Below are positions 31,486 to 41,538 of a stretch of DNA of 45,990 nt, piece by piece. The DNA comes from an uncultured Prevotellaceae bacterium (GTDB lineage: Bacteria > Bacteroidota > Bacteroidia > Bacteroidales > UBA932). How positions within the stretch are numbered: position 1 is the stretch's first letter; every line of letters starts with the position of its first letter. The translations under genes were made by a program, and so were the position numbers. The notes beneath the pieces were generated by a model. The model had not been told where the DNA came from, searched no databases, and was given only the letters and a program-made list of their open reading frames with translations. The DNA lies in the NCBI GenBank assembly GCA_900314395.1, contig OMVB01000022.1, positions 1-45,990 on the forward strand, given 5' to 3'.

Positions 31486-34400
31486 ATGAAAAAGATTCTA
31501 ACCGCAGTAGTTGTCTTGCTCGCAAGCCTGGCTGCTACTACTATGTCCGCCCAGGGCGGATATCAGGTTAAGGGAGTCGTAGTCGACGCACTTGGCCCCG
31601 TAATCGGAGCCACAGTACTGGAAGAAGGTACCACAAACGGTACTTCAACCGGTCTGGACGGCGACTTCGTACTCAACGTCTCTTCCGCGGATGCAACCGT
31701 AGTTTTCAGCTGCATCGGCTATGCTTCCCAGTCCTTCAAGGCATCGGAAGTGCCTGCAACCGTAACTCTCGCAGAGGATGATAACTTCCTCAACGAGGTG
31801 GTTGTTATCGGTTACGGTACCGTCAAGAAAAACGACATGACAGGTTCCGTTACCGCCATCAAGACAGAAGAGCTCAACAGAGGTGCTATCGTTTCCACTC
31901 AGGACATGCTCAAGGGTAAGGTAGCAGGTCTGCAGATTATCTCCGGAGACGGACGTCCCGGTGCAGGTTCCACAATCCGTATCCGTGGCGCCGCATCCCT
32001 TAACGCATCAAACGACCCTCTTATCGTGATTGACGGCGTTCCGCTGGCAAGCAACGGAGGTGAAGGTATGACCAACCCTCTTGAGGCTGTAAACGCCAAT
32101 GATATCGAGAGCTTCACCGTTCTCAAGGATGCATCCTCCGCAGCAATCTACGGTTCACGTGCATCAAACGGCGTCATCATCATCACCACCAAGAAGGGAA
32201 CCGGTACCGACGGTGAGCCCAAGGTATCATACAACGGCAGCTTCAGCCTCTCACACAATGTCAACAAGCTTGACATCATGAGCCCTGAGGAGTTCAGGAA
32301 CTTCATGTATGAGACATGGCCCGCCGACACCGATGCAGGTGCTGATGTCCGCAACAAGCTCGGCCACTACAACACCAGGTGGTATGACCAGATCTTCCGT
32401 ACCGCATATGCACAGGACCATAACGTAAGTGTTTACGGTTCACTCAAGAACCTTCCTTACCGCCTGTCAGTAGGTTACCTGGACCAGACCGGTACCCTCA
32501 AGACTTCTTATTATAAGAAAGGTACCCTTGACTTCTCACTCAGCCCCAAGTTCCTGAACGACCATCTTTCAGTGAACCTGAACGGTAAGGGTGTTTTCAC
32601 CCATGAGGACAAAGCCGACGGCGGTGCAGTAGGTACAGCAGCCTTCTACAACCCCACAATGCCGGTTTATGCTTATAAGGCCAACGGCAGCATCGACTAT
32701 GCTACTACCAACGGTTGGTTCAACTATGGTAACGGCGAAGGCGCAAACTTCGTTCCCGCAGGTCTTGCCGCAGGCAACCCGATGGATATGCTTTACGGCA
32801 ACCGCGACACCGCAAGGGCTCTCCGTTTCATCGGCAACGCCCAGTTCGACTATAAAGTCCACGGTTTCGAAGACCTCCGCTTCAACCTGAACCTTGGTCT
32901 TGATATGTCCCACACCAACGGTGAGGTAGGTTCTCTCCCCGGCTCTTTCAATGCCTACAAGGACACAGAGAACCCCCGCGTCGGCCAGTATACAGACTGG
33001 TTCCACCTCAGGAGCAACTCACTCCTTGAGTTCTATGCAAACTACAACCACGAGTTCGGCCCTCACCACCTTGATGTAATGGCCGGTTACTCATGGCAGC
33101 ACTTCTATGGCAAGGACCGCAATATCTCCAAGTTCAACATCACCGACGAGATCAAGCTCAACGAGGGTGAAACCGCAATCGAGCGTTATCCTTACTGGAA
33201 GACAGAGAACTATCTGGTTTCTTTCTACGGACGTCTCAATTATTCATTCGATTCCCGTTACCTCCTCACCTTCACACTCCGTGACGATGGTTCTTCACGT
33301 TTCTCTCCGGACACCCGCTGGGGTCTTTTCCCTTCAGCAGCCCTGGCATGGAACGTTAAGCAGGAGCACTTCCTGAAGGACGTAAATGCACTGTCAGCCC
33401 TCAAGTTCCGTGTATCATGGGGACAGACCGGTCAGCAGGAAATCGGTGACAACTACCCTTACCTTGCTTCTTATTCTCTCTCAACCGACGTTTACCACAA
33501 GTACAACATGGGTAACGGTAACTACACCTTCACCCTCGCTCCCGGTGCTTACGACCCGGACATCAAGTGGGAGACCACCACTACTTACAACGCCGGTTTG
33601 GACTTCGGTTTCGCATCAGACCGCATCAGCGGTAGCGTGGATGTTTACCGCCGTGACACCAAGGACCTCCTGAACACCGTCCTTACCCCTATGGGTGCAA
33701 ACTTCGGTAACTCCCTCCTTACCAACATCGGTTCAATGCGCAACCAGGGTATCGAGTTCGCCCTGAATGTAATTCCTATCGAGACCAACGACATGTCACT
33801 GTCTCTCGGCTTCAACGGAACATTCCAGGACATCGAGTTCACAAAGCTGAACAACACCGACGATCCTAATTACGCAATCGAGGTGAGCGGAATCAGCGGC
33901 GGTACCGGTAACACCATCGCCCGCCATATGGTAGGTTACGCTCCTTTCACATTCTATCCTTACAAGCAGCTCTACGACAGCAACGGCAAACCTATCCAGA
34001 ACGGTTTCGTGGATATGGACGGTGACGGCGAAATCACAACCGCCGACCGCTACATGAGCAACAAGAGCCCTAATCCGGACTTCTTCTACGGTGTAAACCT
34101 CAAGTTCAACTACAAGAACTGGGACTTCGGCTTCAACGGTCACGGTTCAGTGGGCAACTGGGTATTTAACAACGTCAAGGGCGGCGGCTCTTCTGCCAAC
34201 TATGTTGCAGCCAACGTTTCTTTGGACAACTACCTCAGGTATGTAAAGGAAACAGGCTTCGTAGGAACCAACTCCATTGAGCAGTATACTACAGACCTCT
34301 TCCTGGAGGATGCTTCCTTCTTCCGCGTAGATGACATCAACCTTGGTTATACCTTCCCTGAGTTCAAGTGCTGGAAGGGCGCCAAGCTGCGTCTTGCTCT

Positions 34401-34533
34401 CTCTTGCCAGAACGTATTCGTGATTACCAAGTACAGCGGCCTGGATCCTGAGATTCCCAGCGAGAACGGTGTAGATTCTTCAATCTGGCCCCGTCCCCGT
34501 ACCTATTCACTCCGTGTAAATCTTAACTTCTAG
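31486..34533 (+). CDS. susC: SusC-like TonB-dependent outer-membrane transporter
   Basis: This 1015-residue protein has signal peptide MKKILTAVVVLLASLAATTMSAQ. A carboxypeptidase-D-like regulatory domain lies at about 25-105 (GVVVDALGPVIGATVLEEGT). The TonB-box/plug region has EVVVIGYGTVKKNDMTGSVT, then DMLKGKVAGLQI, IRIRGAASLNASNDPLIVID and GSRASNGVIIITTKKG. The rest is a 22-strand barrel ending in YSLRVNLNF. It works with SusD to import oligosaccharides using energy from TonB. Codon choice (GGT, CGT, AAC, TTC) is strongly biased, suggesting high expression. Neighbours indicate alpha-glucan as substrate. Confidence 0.95.
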   Translation: MKKILTAVVVLLASLAATTMSAQGGYQVKGVVVDALGPVIGATVLEEGTTNGTSTGLDGDFVLNVSSADATVVFSCIGYASQSFKASEVPATVTLAEDDNFLNEVVVIGYGTVKKNDMTGSVTAIKTEELNRGAIVSTQDMLKGKVAGLQIISGDGRPGAGSTIRIRGAASLNASNDPLIVIDGVPLASNGGEGMTNPLEAVNANDIESFTVLKDASSAAIYGSRASNGVIIITTKKGTGTDGEPKVSYNGSFSLSHNVNKLDIMSPEEFRNFMYETWPADTDAGADVRNKLGHYNTRWYDQIFRTAYAQDHNVSVYGSLKNLPYRLSVGYLDQTGTLKTSYYKKGTLDFSLSPKFLNDHLSVNLNGKGVFTHEDKADGGAVGTAAFYNPTMPVYAYKANGSIDYATTNGWFNYGNGEGANFVPAGLAAGNPMDMLYGNRDTARALRFIGNAQFDYKVHGFEDLRFNLNLGLDMSHTNGEVGSLPGSFNAYKDTENPRVGQYTDWFHLRSNSLLEFYANYNHEFGPHHLDVMAGYSWQHFYGKDRNISKFNITDEIKLNEGETAIERYPYWKTENYLVSFYGRLNYSFDSRYLLTFTLRDDGSSRFSPDTRWGLFPSAALAWNVKQEHFLKDVNALSALKFRVSWGQTGQQEIGDNYPYLASYSLSTDVYHKYNMGNGNYTFTLAPGAYDPDIKWETTTTYNAGLDFGFASDRISGSVDVYRRDTKDLLNTVLTPMGANFGNSLLTNIGSMRNQGIEFALNVIPIETNDMSLSLGFNGTFQDIEFTKLNNTDDPNYAIEVSGISGGTGNTIARHMVGYAPFTFYPYKQLYDSNGKPIQNGFVDMDGDGEITTADRYMSNKSPNPDFFYGVNLKFNYKNWDFGFNGHGSVGNWVFNNVKGGGSSANYVAANVSLDNYLRYVKETGFVGTNSIEQYTTDLFLEDASFFRVDDINLGYTFPEFKCWKGAKLRLALSCQNVFVITKYSGLDPEIPSENGVDSSIWPRPRTYSLRVNLNF

Positions 34534-34538
34534 GAGGA
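34533..34538 (+). promoter_or_regulatory. susD: Shine-Dalgarno sequence deciding the susD start
   Basis: GGAGGA at 34533-34538 touches the ATG at 34539 but is 6 bases from the ATG at 34545. The second spacing is the workable one. The next gene has the same arrangement (AGGAGGG seven bases before ATG 36198). Strong Shine-Dalgarno sequences are not common in Bacteroidota. Confidence 0.55.
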
Positions 34539-34544
34539 ATGACT

Positions 34545-36182
34545 ATGAAAAAGATATATTACATACTTGCAACAGCAGTTACTACCGTTCTTTTTGCAGC
34601 CTGCACAAAAGACCTTAATACACTGCCCCTGAACCCTACAGATACCACCTCTGAGACCGCTTACACTTCAGAGGAGAGCTCTTATCTGAACGGTCTGGCA
34701 CGTATCTACCTTCAGTTCGTTAACTGCGACCTTACAGACCTCCAGCTTACCGATGGCGGTACTTCCGAGCTTATCCGTGCATACTGGTCACTGAACGAGG
34801 TTTCCACAGACGCCGCCAAGTGCGCATGGAACGGTGATGCATGGGTTGCCGCCATCAATACCAATACATGGTCCGATGCCGACAACGATGCCGCTTATGC
34901 CGTATACGTACGTACAATGCAGGGCGTTTCATTCGTAAACGAGTTCCTCCGCCAGACCACCGACTCCAAGCTTGGTGACCGTGGCTGCTCAGACGCTGTT
35001 AAAGCCAGTGTAGCCGCCATGCGTGCAGAGGCCCGCTTCATACGTGCATATCTCTACTGGATGGCAATGGATGTATTCGGTTCCGTTCCGTTTACAACAG
35101 AAGACTCACCTTTCGGTGCAGTCAACCCTGTTCCTGCCACCCGCCAGGAGGTTTTCCAGTTCATCGTAGAGGAACTTACAGACCTTGCTTCCGACGGCAG
35201 CGCAATGCCTGCAGCCCGCAGCAACTATCCCCGTGCAGACAAGGGTTCCGCACTCGGTCTCCTTGCCCGTGTTTACCTTAACGCAGAGGTTTACAGCGGT
35301 ACTGCAATGTGGAATGAGGCAAAGGCTACCTGCGAGCGTATCTTCGCTCTCGGTTACGATACCGCAAGCAACTACGCCGACATCTTTCGCGGTGACAACG
35401 GCCAGAACCCTGACGTCCTCAAGGAAATGCTTTGGGCAGTTGACTACAATGCAGAGCAGACCCAGTCATGGGGCGGTACAACCCTCCTTACTTTCGCCTG
35501 CATCTCCGAGACCGATGCTGCCACTTATCACAGCAACGGCGTGAACAACGGTTGGGGCGGAATGCGTACCCCTTATGACTATGTCCAGAAGTACTTCGGT
35601 GTTACCGGCCAGGATTACGGCACAGGTGACTACACCATCGAGGACAAACGCGGACAGTTCTTCTATATCGTAGGACGCACGGAGAACATCAGCGACCTGT
35701 CCAAGTTCGACCAGGGCTGGGCATGCTACAAGTACAACAATGTTCCTCACGACATGACCGCAGAGGACTTTGCCGCTACTGCAGCAACCAAGGGTTACAG
35801 CGATATCGACTATCCTATGATCCGTCTTGGAGAGATTATCCTTATCTACGCCGAGGCCTGCATGCACACCAACAGCGTTGCATCTGCACTTCCTTATCTT
35901 AAGAAACTCACCGACCGTGCCGGAGTTGCAGCTCCCACTTCTATTACTCAGGACTTCCTGGTAGCAGAGCGCGCCCGTGAGCTTATGTGGGAAGGCCACC
36001 GCAGAACGGACCTTATCCGTTACGGTCTCTTCACTTCTGATTCTTTCCTGTGGCCTTGGAAGGGCGGCACTATGCTTGGCCAGGGCTTCGAGAGCTATAA
36101 GACTATTTTTGCCATCCCTCGTTCAGAGCTTTCTTCAAATCCTGAATTGAAGCAGAACCCTGGATATGGTACACAGAAATAA
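34545..36182 (+). CDS. susD: SusD-like oligosaccharide-binding outer-membrane lipoprotein
   Basis: This 545-residue protein has lipoprotein signal MKKIYYILATAVTTVLFAAC (Cys20). NTLPLNPTDTTSETAYTSEE, the region MRAEARFIRAYLYWMAMDVF, RADKGSALGLLARVYLNAEV, PMIRLGEIILIYAEA and the late ERARELMWEGHRRTDLIRYG are standard SusD family features, with the TPR helices and the 'E..fEG.R..DLiR' end. It forms the hinged lid over the SusC barrel. It lies 11 bases after susC and 15 bases before the SusE/F-like gene. Start chosen from the Shine-Dalgarno spacing. Confidence 0.94.
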   Translation: MKKIYYILATAVTTVLFAACTKDLNTLPLNPTDTTSETAYTSEESSYLNGLARIYLQFVNCDLTDLQLTDGGTSELIRAYWSLNEVSTDAAKCAWNGDAWVAAINTNTWSDADNDAAYAVYVRTMQGVSFVNEFLRQTTDSKLGDRGCSDAVKASVAAMRAEARFIRAYLYWMAMDVFGSVPFTTEDSPFGAVNPVPATRQEVFQFIVEELTDLASDGSAMPAARSNYPRADKGSALGLLARVYLNAEVYSGTAMWNEAKATCERIFALGYDTASNYADIFRGDNGQNPDVLKEMLWAVDYNAEQTQSWGGTTLLTFACISETDAATYHSNGVNNGWGGMRTPYDYVQKYFGVTGQDYGTGDYTIEDKRGQFFYIVGRTENISDLSKFDQGWACYKYNNVPHDMTAEDFAATAATKGYSDIDYPMIRLGEIILIYAEACMHTNSVASALPYLKKLTDRAGVAAPTSITQDFLVAERARELMWEGHRRTDLIRYGLFTSDSFLWPWKGGTMLGQGFESYKTIFAIPRSELSSNPELKQNPGYGTQK

Positions 36183-36197
36183 TAAGGAGGGAAAACT

Positions 36198-39176
36198 ATG
36201 AAAATCAAGAAATACATATTGATGGCCGCAGCGGCAGTGTTCTCATTCGCCGCCTGCCAGAAAGAAATGGAAGAGGTCCGCATCCTGGATCCTTCAGAGG
36301 TGGTTCCTCCGGTTCTTCACTCTACTCTTCCTTCAGAGATAATTATTACCAGTGACAATACCGGCGAAAGCCTGACTTTCACCTGGGACAAGGCATACTT
36401 TGGCCAGAATACACAGGTTGACTATTCAGTCTTTGCTACCGCCAATGGTAAAAACGTAGAGATTGCCAACAAAATAGTAGGCAAGACTGCTGACGTTATC
36501 TCTTATTCCATGAAATACTCAACAGTTAACCAGGCTTTGGTAAAAGCTGTCGAAGCCGGCGGCCTTGGCCTTGAGCCTGATGTTGCTGCAAATGTAGTAT
36601 TCTCTGTAGCTGCCACAATCGGAACCAACTACCAGTACTTCTATTCCGATGGTATCTCTGTTTCTATCACTCCTTTCGCTGTCAAGGGTAATCCTTGGGC
36701 AGATTTCACAGAGGAGAGTACCTGGAGCCTTATTGGCGCAATCGGGAGCGTTGGCATGAACTGGGACGGCGACATCGTTGCCATGACAAACGGTTCACAG
36801 CATGTTGTTACAAAGGTTAAGCTCGCTACCGGCGACCAGTTCAAGTTCCGCAAGGACAAAGCTTGGGGAACCAACCGCGGAGCCGCAGGTGACACTGAGC
36901 CTTACGTAATGGCAAAGGGTGAGTCTGTCGAGGCTGCTGCAAACGGTAAGAACCTTGCCGTATCCGCAGACGGTATCTACGATGTTCTCTACGACGAGGA
37001 TACAGAGACCATCACTATCACCGAGGCATGGTTCGCATATCCCGGCTTTGACGAGCAGAGTGCCTGGAGCGTTATCGGCGCTATTGCAAGCGTTGAGATG
37101 AACTGGGACAAGGATATCTCCATGACAACAGACGGAACATGGCATGTAGCAGAGGGTGTAACCCTTACCACTTCAGACCAGTTCAAGTTCCGCAAGGACC
37201 AGGCCTGGGGCACCAACATCGGTGCTACCGGTGATGATGAGCCTTTCGTTGTAACAATTGGAGAGGAGCTTTCCGGCGTTGCCAACGGCAAGAACCTTGC
37301 TGTTCCTGCAGACGGTGTATACGACCTCCTTGTCAACCCTGACGAGAACCTTTATAAAGTTGTCGAGTCTCTCGGCGGACACAGCCCTCTCGTAGGTGAA
37401 GGCGGTGACGATGGCGGAGATGATAACGACGACGAAACTTATAAGGGTTGGGGTATCATCGGCGCCTTCAACGACTGGGCAGCAGATGCACCCATGACCC
37501 AGGACGGCGACGTATGGACCGGTTACTTCACCAATGTAGAAGACGGTGAATTCAAGCTCCGCAAGGATGCAGACTGGGAGGAGAACTACGGCGGTACAAT
37601 CGTTACCCTTGGCGAGCCTTTCGAGGCAGTTTCCGGCGGTGACAACCTCAAGACCGCAGCAGGCTTCTTCAAGGTTGTTCTTGACCTTGGCGGTGCAACT
37701 CCTACGATTACCGTTTCCGACGGTAACGTATGGTCACTTATCGGTGAGTTCAACGAGTGGGGCGGAGACCTTGACATGAACCTTGTTGACGGCAAGTGGG
37801 TAAGCCCTGCTGTCAAGCTTTCAGGTGAGTTCAAGATCCGTCATAACCACGACTGGGAAGAGAATCTCGGTGGTGAAATGGAAGCAATCGGCAAGCCTTT
37901 CGCTGCTGTTTCCGGCGGTAGCAATATCAAGATCGAGGAAGAAGGCAATTACATTGTAACTTACGATCCTGAGGCAGCTACCATCACCGTTGACGAGCTT
38001 GGATGGGGCCTTGTTGGTACCATCAACGGCTGGGGTGAAACTCCGGATATCATCCTCAAGGAGGACGGTCTCTTCATGGTTGCCAAGAATGTAACCCTTA
38101 CTGACAGCGACGAGATAAAACTCCGTTACAACCAGGATTGGGAAGTTAACCGTGGCGGACGTTCATCCGTAGGTTATCCCGTCAAGGCTGTTGCCGGCGG
38201 CGATAACATCAAGCCCGGCGCAGGCACCTACGATATTTACTATCGTCCTGACTGTGAGGTTATTATGGTTGTTACCGCAGGTACAACTCCCGAGTATTGG
38301 GGTGTTGTGGGCACAATCAACAGCTGGAGTGCTCCTGACCATATCCTCTATCAGACTGCAGAAGGTTTGTTGGAGAGCGATGAGATTGAGCTCGTTGCAA
38401 CCGACGAAATCAAGATCCGTATGAATGAGGAATGGACGGTAGACCGTGGCGGTGCGTTCTCTGCATTCGGCGAGGCCTTTGAGGCTGTTGCCGGCGGCGC
38501 TAACATCGCCCTTGGCCGTGACGCCACCATCCAGGTTATTTACGATGCTACTGCAGAGACCATCACCATTAAGGGTAAATACAACGGAGACGCTCCTTCA
38601 TTCGCAGAGTATATTTACCTTCGTGGTGCCGATACCTCCTGGGGTGACGGCGAGGCTTACGCCCTTCACAGTGGCAAGGCCGGTGACGCTTTCAATGGTA
38701 AATACAAAGGTTTTGGCTACCTTAGCGGTGAATTCAAGTTCATGCCCAGCAATACCAGCTGGGATGGCGACTGGGAGTATGTCGGAGAAGGTAAGATTGG
38801 TCAGGGAACTGACAACTGCCCTGCTCCTGCTACCGCAGGTTACTATATGATCGATGTTGACCTTAATGAGATGACTTACGGCCTCACCGCCATAACAAGC
38901 ATCAGCATCATCGGCACTGTAAAAGGTAACTGGGATACAGATGTAGACCTTACTTACAATACAACCAACCGTACATGGGAGGTTAAGGATGTTGCCCTTG
39001 ACGCAGGAGTTATGAAGTTCCGCGCCAACCATGACTGGGCTGTCAACTGGGGCGGCGCAGTCGATGCCCTTGTCCAGGGTGGTGACAACCTCAATCTGGC
39101 CGAGACAGGAACATATGACATCGTCCTCTATGCTCTCTGCGACGGTAAAGCAAAGGTTACGATTACTAAAAAGTAA
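36198..39176 (+). CDS. Very long SusE/SusF-like starch-binding lipoprotein with about eight binding modules
   Basis: This is a 992-residue protein with lipoprotein signal MKIKKYILMAAAAVFSFAAC (Cys20). Residues 25-160 match the SusE N-terminal domain. Tandem modules of about 90-105 residues follow, at roughly 175-278, 288-391, 418-508, 511-600, 603-693, 700-793, 804-897 and 902-990. Most carry a W-x-(I/L/V)-(I/V)-G start and a K-(F/L/I)-R-x4-W-x2-(N/D)-x-G-(G/A) signature (FKFRKDKAWGTNRGA, IKLRYNQDWEVNRGG). An acidic GGDDGGDDNDDE linker separates modules 2 and 3, and module 7 is divergent. B. thetaiotaomicron SusE and SusF carry two and three such modules in about 390 and 485 residues. The role is surface capture of alpha-glucan. 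Confidence 0.88.
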   Translation: MKIKKYILMAAAAVFSFAACQKEMEEVRILDPSEVVPPVLHSTLPSEIIITSDNTGESLTFTWDKAYFGQNTQVDYSVFATANGKNVEIANKIVGKTADVISYSMKYSTVNQALVKAVEAGGLGLEPDVAANVVFSVAATIGTNYQYFYSDGISVSITPFAVKGNPWADFTEESTWSLIGAIGSVGMNWDGDIVAMTNGSQHVVTKVKLATGDQFKFRKDKAWGTNRGAAGDTEPYVMAKGESVEAAANGKNLAVSADGIYDVLYDEDTETITITEAWFAYPGFDEQSAWSVIGAIASVEMNWDKDISMTTDGTWHVAEGVTLTTSDQFKFRKDQAWGTNIGATGDDEPFVVTIGEELSGVANGKNLAVPADGVYDLLVNPDENLYKVVESLGGHSPLVGEGGDDGGDDNDDETYKGWGIIGAFNDWAADAPMTQDGDVWTGYFTNVEDGEFKLRKDADWEENYGGTIVTLGEPFEAVSGGDNLKTAAGFFKVVLDLGGATPTITVSDGNVWSLIGEFNEWGGDLDMNLVDGKWVSPAVKLSGEFKIRHNHDWEENLGGEMEAIGKPFAAVSGGSNIKIEEEGNYIVTYDPEAATITVDELGWGLVGTINGWGETPDIILKEDGLFMVAKNVTLTDSDEIKLRYNQDWEVNRGGRSSVGYPVKAVAGGDNIKPGAGTYDIYYRPDCEVIMVVTAGTTPEYWGVVGTINSWSAPDHILYQTAEGLLESDEIELVATDEIKIRMNEEWTVDRGGAFSAFGEAFEAVAGGANIALGRDATIQVIYDATAETITIKGKYNGDAPSFAEYIYLRGADTSWGDGEAYALHSGKAGDAFNGKYKGFGYLSGEFKFMPSNTSWDGDWEYVGEGKIGQGTDNCPAPATAGYYMIDVDLNEMTYGLTAITSISIIGTVKGNWDTDVDLTYNTTNRTWEVKDVALDAGVMKFRANHDWAVNWGGAVDALVQGGDNLNLAETGTYDIVLYALCDGKAKVTITKK

Positions 39177-39195
39177 TACCTAAACCTAATTTCGG

Positions 39196-39221
39196 GTCGG
39201 AGCCCTTGACCGGGCTCCGAC
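39196..39221 (+). terminator. Perfect stem-loop between the SusE/F-like and SusG-like genes
   Basis: GTCGGAGCCC (39196-39205) pairs perfectly with GGGCTCCGAC (39212-39221) around a TTGACC loop. No U-tract follows, so partial termination or mRNA stabilisation (lower expression of the downstream enzymes) is more likely than a complete stop. Confidence 0.6.
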
Positions 39222-39242
39222 TTGCTAAATACCATTAGTTAT

Positions 39243-41534
39243 ATGAAAAAATTACTACTCCTGGCGATTTCCGCAGTCCTGATGTTCACCGCCTGCGGCG
39301 GAGGCAACAACACCGAACCTAACAAGCCGGAAGTTATTCCTGCTATAAGCGTATCAACCACATCCGTAGTCCTTGATGCCACAGGGACATCGGCATCGGT
39401 AACCCTCACTTCAAACGTGGCGTGGAGTGCGTCCGTATCTGAAAACTGGCTGAACGTTTCACCGCTAAGCGGCAGCGGAACAACTACCATAACGGTTTCC
39501 GCATCGCCAAATACCGGTGTCGCACGTACAGCTACCGTCACGGTCAAGGACACGGACGGCAAACTGTCCAGAAGCTTCAGCGTAACCCAGAAAGAGGCCG
39601 GAGCCACACCCGTTGTTCCGACCCCTGACACCTTTGACGGAAACAAGCGCAGCGGCCTTACCTATCAGCTGCTGGTCTACAGTTTCTGCGACAGCGACGG
39701 AGACGGAATAGGAGACTTCAACGGCATCAAGTCCAAGCTGGACTACCTGGACGGCCTTGGAGTAACAGCCCTTTGGCTAAGCCCCTCGCATCCTACCTCT
39801 TCCTATCACGGATACGATGTTAACGACTACTTCACCCTAAACCCTCTTTATGGCAGCGCCCACACAAGCGCCAGCGCAGAAGAGGATTTCAGGAGCCTTT
39901 GCGCAGCTGCCAAGGAGAAGGGTATAGCAATCTACATGGACTACGTACTCAACCATTCCGGAAAGGACAACGACTGGTTCAAGAGCGTCCAGAGCGACCC
40001 TGCCGGAAGCGAGTATAAAGACTATTATGTGATTTCTTCAGACCCTGATGCCGATGTCGCAGCGGGCCGTATAGACAATTACGGCGGAGCCTCCGGCCCC
40101 GGAATGGGCAGCTGGCACCAGCTGAGCGGTGGCAGCCTTGGATATACGGGCCGCCTGCATTTCAAGCTGGACTGGACGGGAGCAACCAAGTACATTACAG
40201 TAACAGAGACTACAGAAGCCGCCCAGACATCCAACGCTTCTGCAAGCAAGTGGCTTTGGATTGGCACCGACGGCCATCTTGAGGGATTGTATGAGACATC
40301 GGCTAATATATTTGAGATTACCCTGAATGTAGACACGGACTGGGGCTTCCTTGTACGTACTTCTTCTACCACTTGGGATGGCGGTACAAAATATGGCGGA
40401 AAGGCCGGCGCCAGCAAGATTACCTTCGGCCAGCCCTTCGCTCTGGATAATTCTACCGCTTCCAACATTGTCTTTGGCGCTGCAAGCTACTATTTTGCAA
40501 GCTTCGATGCCTCTATGCCGGACCTTAACTACGGTAAATACACAGAGGCAAAGGATTCCAAAGCCTTCAAGGCTATTGCAGAATCCGTAGACAAGTGGAT
40601 AGGCTTCGGTATAAGCGGATTGCGCCTTGACGCCGTTATCTGGATATACCAGACCAACAACGGCAACGCCAATCCTGAGTTCCTGCGCCAGTGGTACGAG
40701 CGCTGCAACAGCGCTTATCATGCTGCAGGCAATACAGGAGACTTCTTCATGGTGGGTGAGACCTGGCTTGGCCACGACGTAGAGCGCTCTTATTACAAAG
40801 GCATTCCGTCTTGCTTTGAGTTTGAGTATTTCGGCCAGATAACCAATGCCCTCAACAACAAGAACGCAAACCAGTTTGCCAAGAATGTATCGGGCTATAT
40901 CACCTCACACAAGGCCGTTCGTTCAGACGCCATCACTTCCGTCTTCCTGACCAATCATGACCAGAACCGCGCCGCAGAAGACCTGGGCAAGAGCCTGGCC
41001 AAAGAAAAGCAGGCCGCAGCCATGCTGCTTACAGGCGGTGGCAAGCCTTATATCTATCAGGGAGAGGAGCTTGGATACTGGGGTAAGAAGGATGGCGGCG
41101 ACGAGTACGTGCGCACCCCTCTCAAGTGGACCAAAACGGGAGCCGTTGCCTCCAAGCTTCTTGGTACCAAGGTAGATAATTCAATGCTCAGTTCTTCTAT
41201 CTCCGTAGAGGCCCAGGCCGAGACTGAATCATCGCTTCTTAATGTGTACAAGGCTTTTGCAAAGGTTCGCAACACTTATCCCGCCCTTGCAAACGGAGAA
41301 ATGACAGAACACGGAACATACAACAGCGGGAACACTTCTTATCCTACCATCGCCTGCTGGTATATGACTTCCGGCAGCGAGAAGATGCTTGTTGTGCATA
41401 ATACCGACACGTCAGAGAAGACTCTTGCCTTCACGGATGACCTTAGCAAGGCTGTTGCCCTTCTTGGTACGGCAGCCCGTCGCGGTAACACCCTCACCAT
41501 CGGCGCAAACAGCTCTGTTGTTTTCAAATTGTAG
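39243..41534 (+). CDS. susG: SusG-like GH13 alpha-amylase lipoprotein with BACON domain and domain-B insertion
   Basis: This is a 763-residue enzyme starting at ATG 39243. The signal MKKLLLLAISAVLMFTAC has its lipobox Cys at 18. A BACON domain at about 35-118 (SVTLTSNVAWSASVSENWLN then VSPLSGSGTTTITVSAS) precedes the GH13 barrel: LVYSFCDSDGDGIGDFNGI, nucleophile Asp463 in GLRLDAVIW, acid/base Glu506 in MVGETWLG and Asp573 in LTNHDQNRAAED. About 125 residues (around 290-415) interrupt domain B and resemble the starch-binding CBM58 insertion of SusG. It is expected at the cell surface, cutting starch for import. It is separated from the SusE/F-like gene by a hairpin and followed by a strong terminator-like stem. 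Confidence 0.9.
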   Translation: MKKLLLLAISAVLMFTACGGGNNTEPNKPEVIPAISVSTTSVVLDATGTSASVTLTSNVAWSASVSENWLNVSPLSGSGTTTITVSASPNTGVARTATVTVKDTDGKLSRSFSVTQKEAGATPVVPTPDTFDGNKRSGLTYQLLVYSFCDSDGDGIGDFNGIKSKLDYLDGLGVTALWLSPSHPTSSYHGYDVNDYFTLNPLYGSAHTSASAEEDFRSLCAAAKEKGIAIYMDYVLNHSGKDNDWFKSVQSDPAGSEYKDYYVISSDPDADVAAGRIDNYGGASGPGMGSWHQLSGGSLGYTGRLHFKLDWTGATKYITVTETTEAAQTSNASASKWLWIGTDGHLEGLYETSANIFEITLNVDTDWGFLVRTSSTTWDGGTKYGGKAGASKITFGQPFALDNSTASNIVFGAASYYFASFDASMPDLNYGKYTEAKDSKAFKAIAESVDKWIGFGISGLRLDAVIWIYQTNNGNANPEFLRQWYERCNSAYHAAGNTGDFFMVGETWLGHDVERSYYKGIPSCFEFEYFGQITNALNNKNANQFAKNVSGYITSHKAVRSDAITSVFLTNHDQNRAAEDLGKSLAKEKQAAAMLLTGGGKPYIYQGEELGYWGKKDGGDEYVRTPLKWTKTGAVASKLLGTKVDNSMLSSSISVEAQAETESSLLNVYKAFAKVRNTYPALANGEMTEHGTYNSGNTSYPTIACWYMTSGSEKMLVVHNTDTSEKTLAFTDDLSKAVALLGTAARRGNTLTIGANSSVVFKL

Positions 41535-41538
41535 CATA

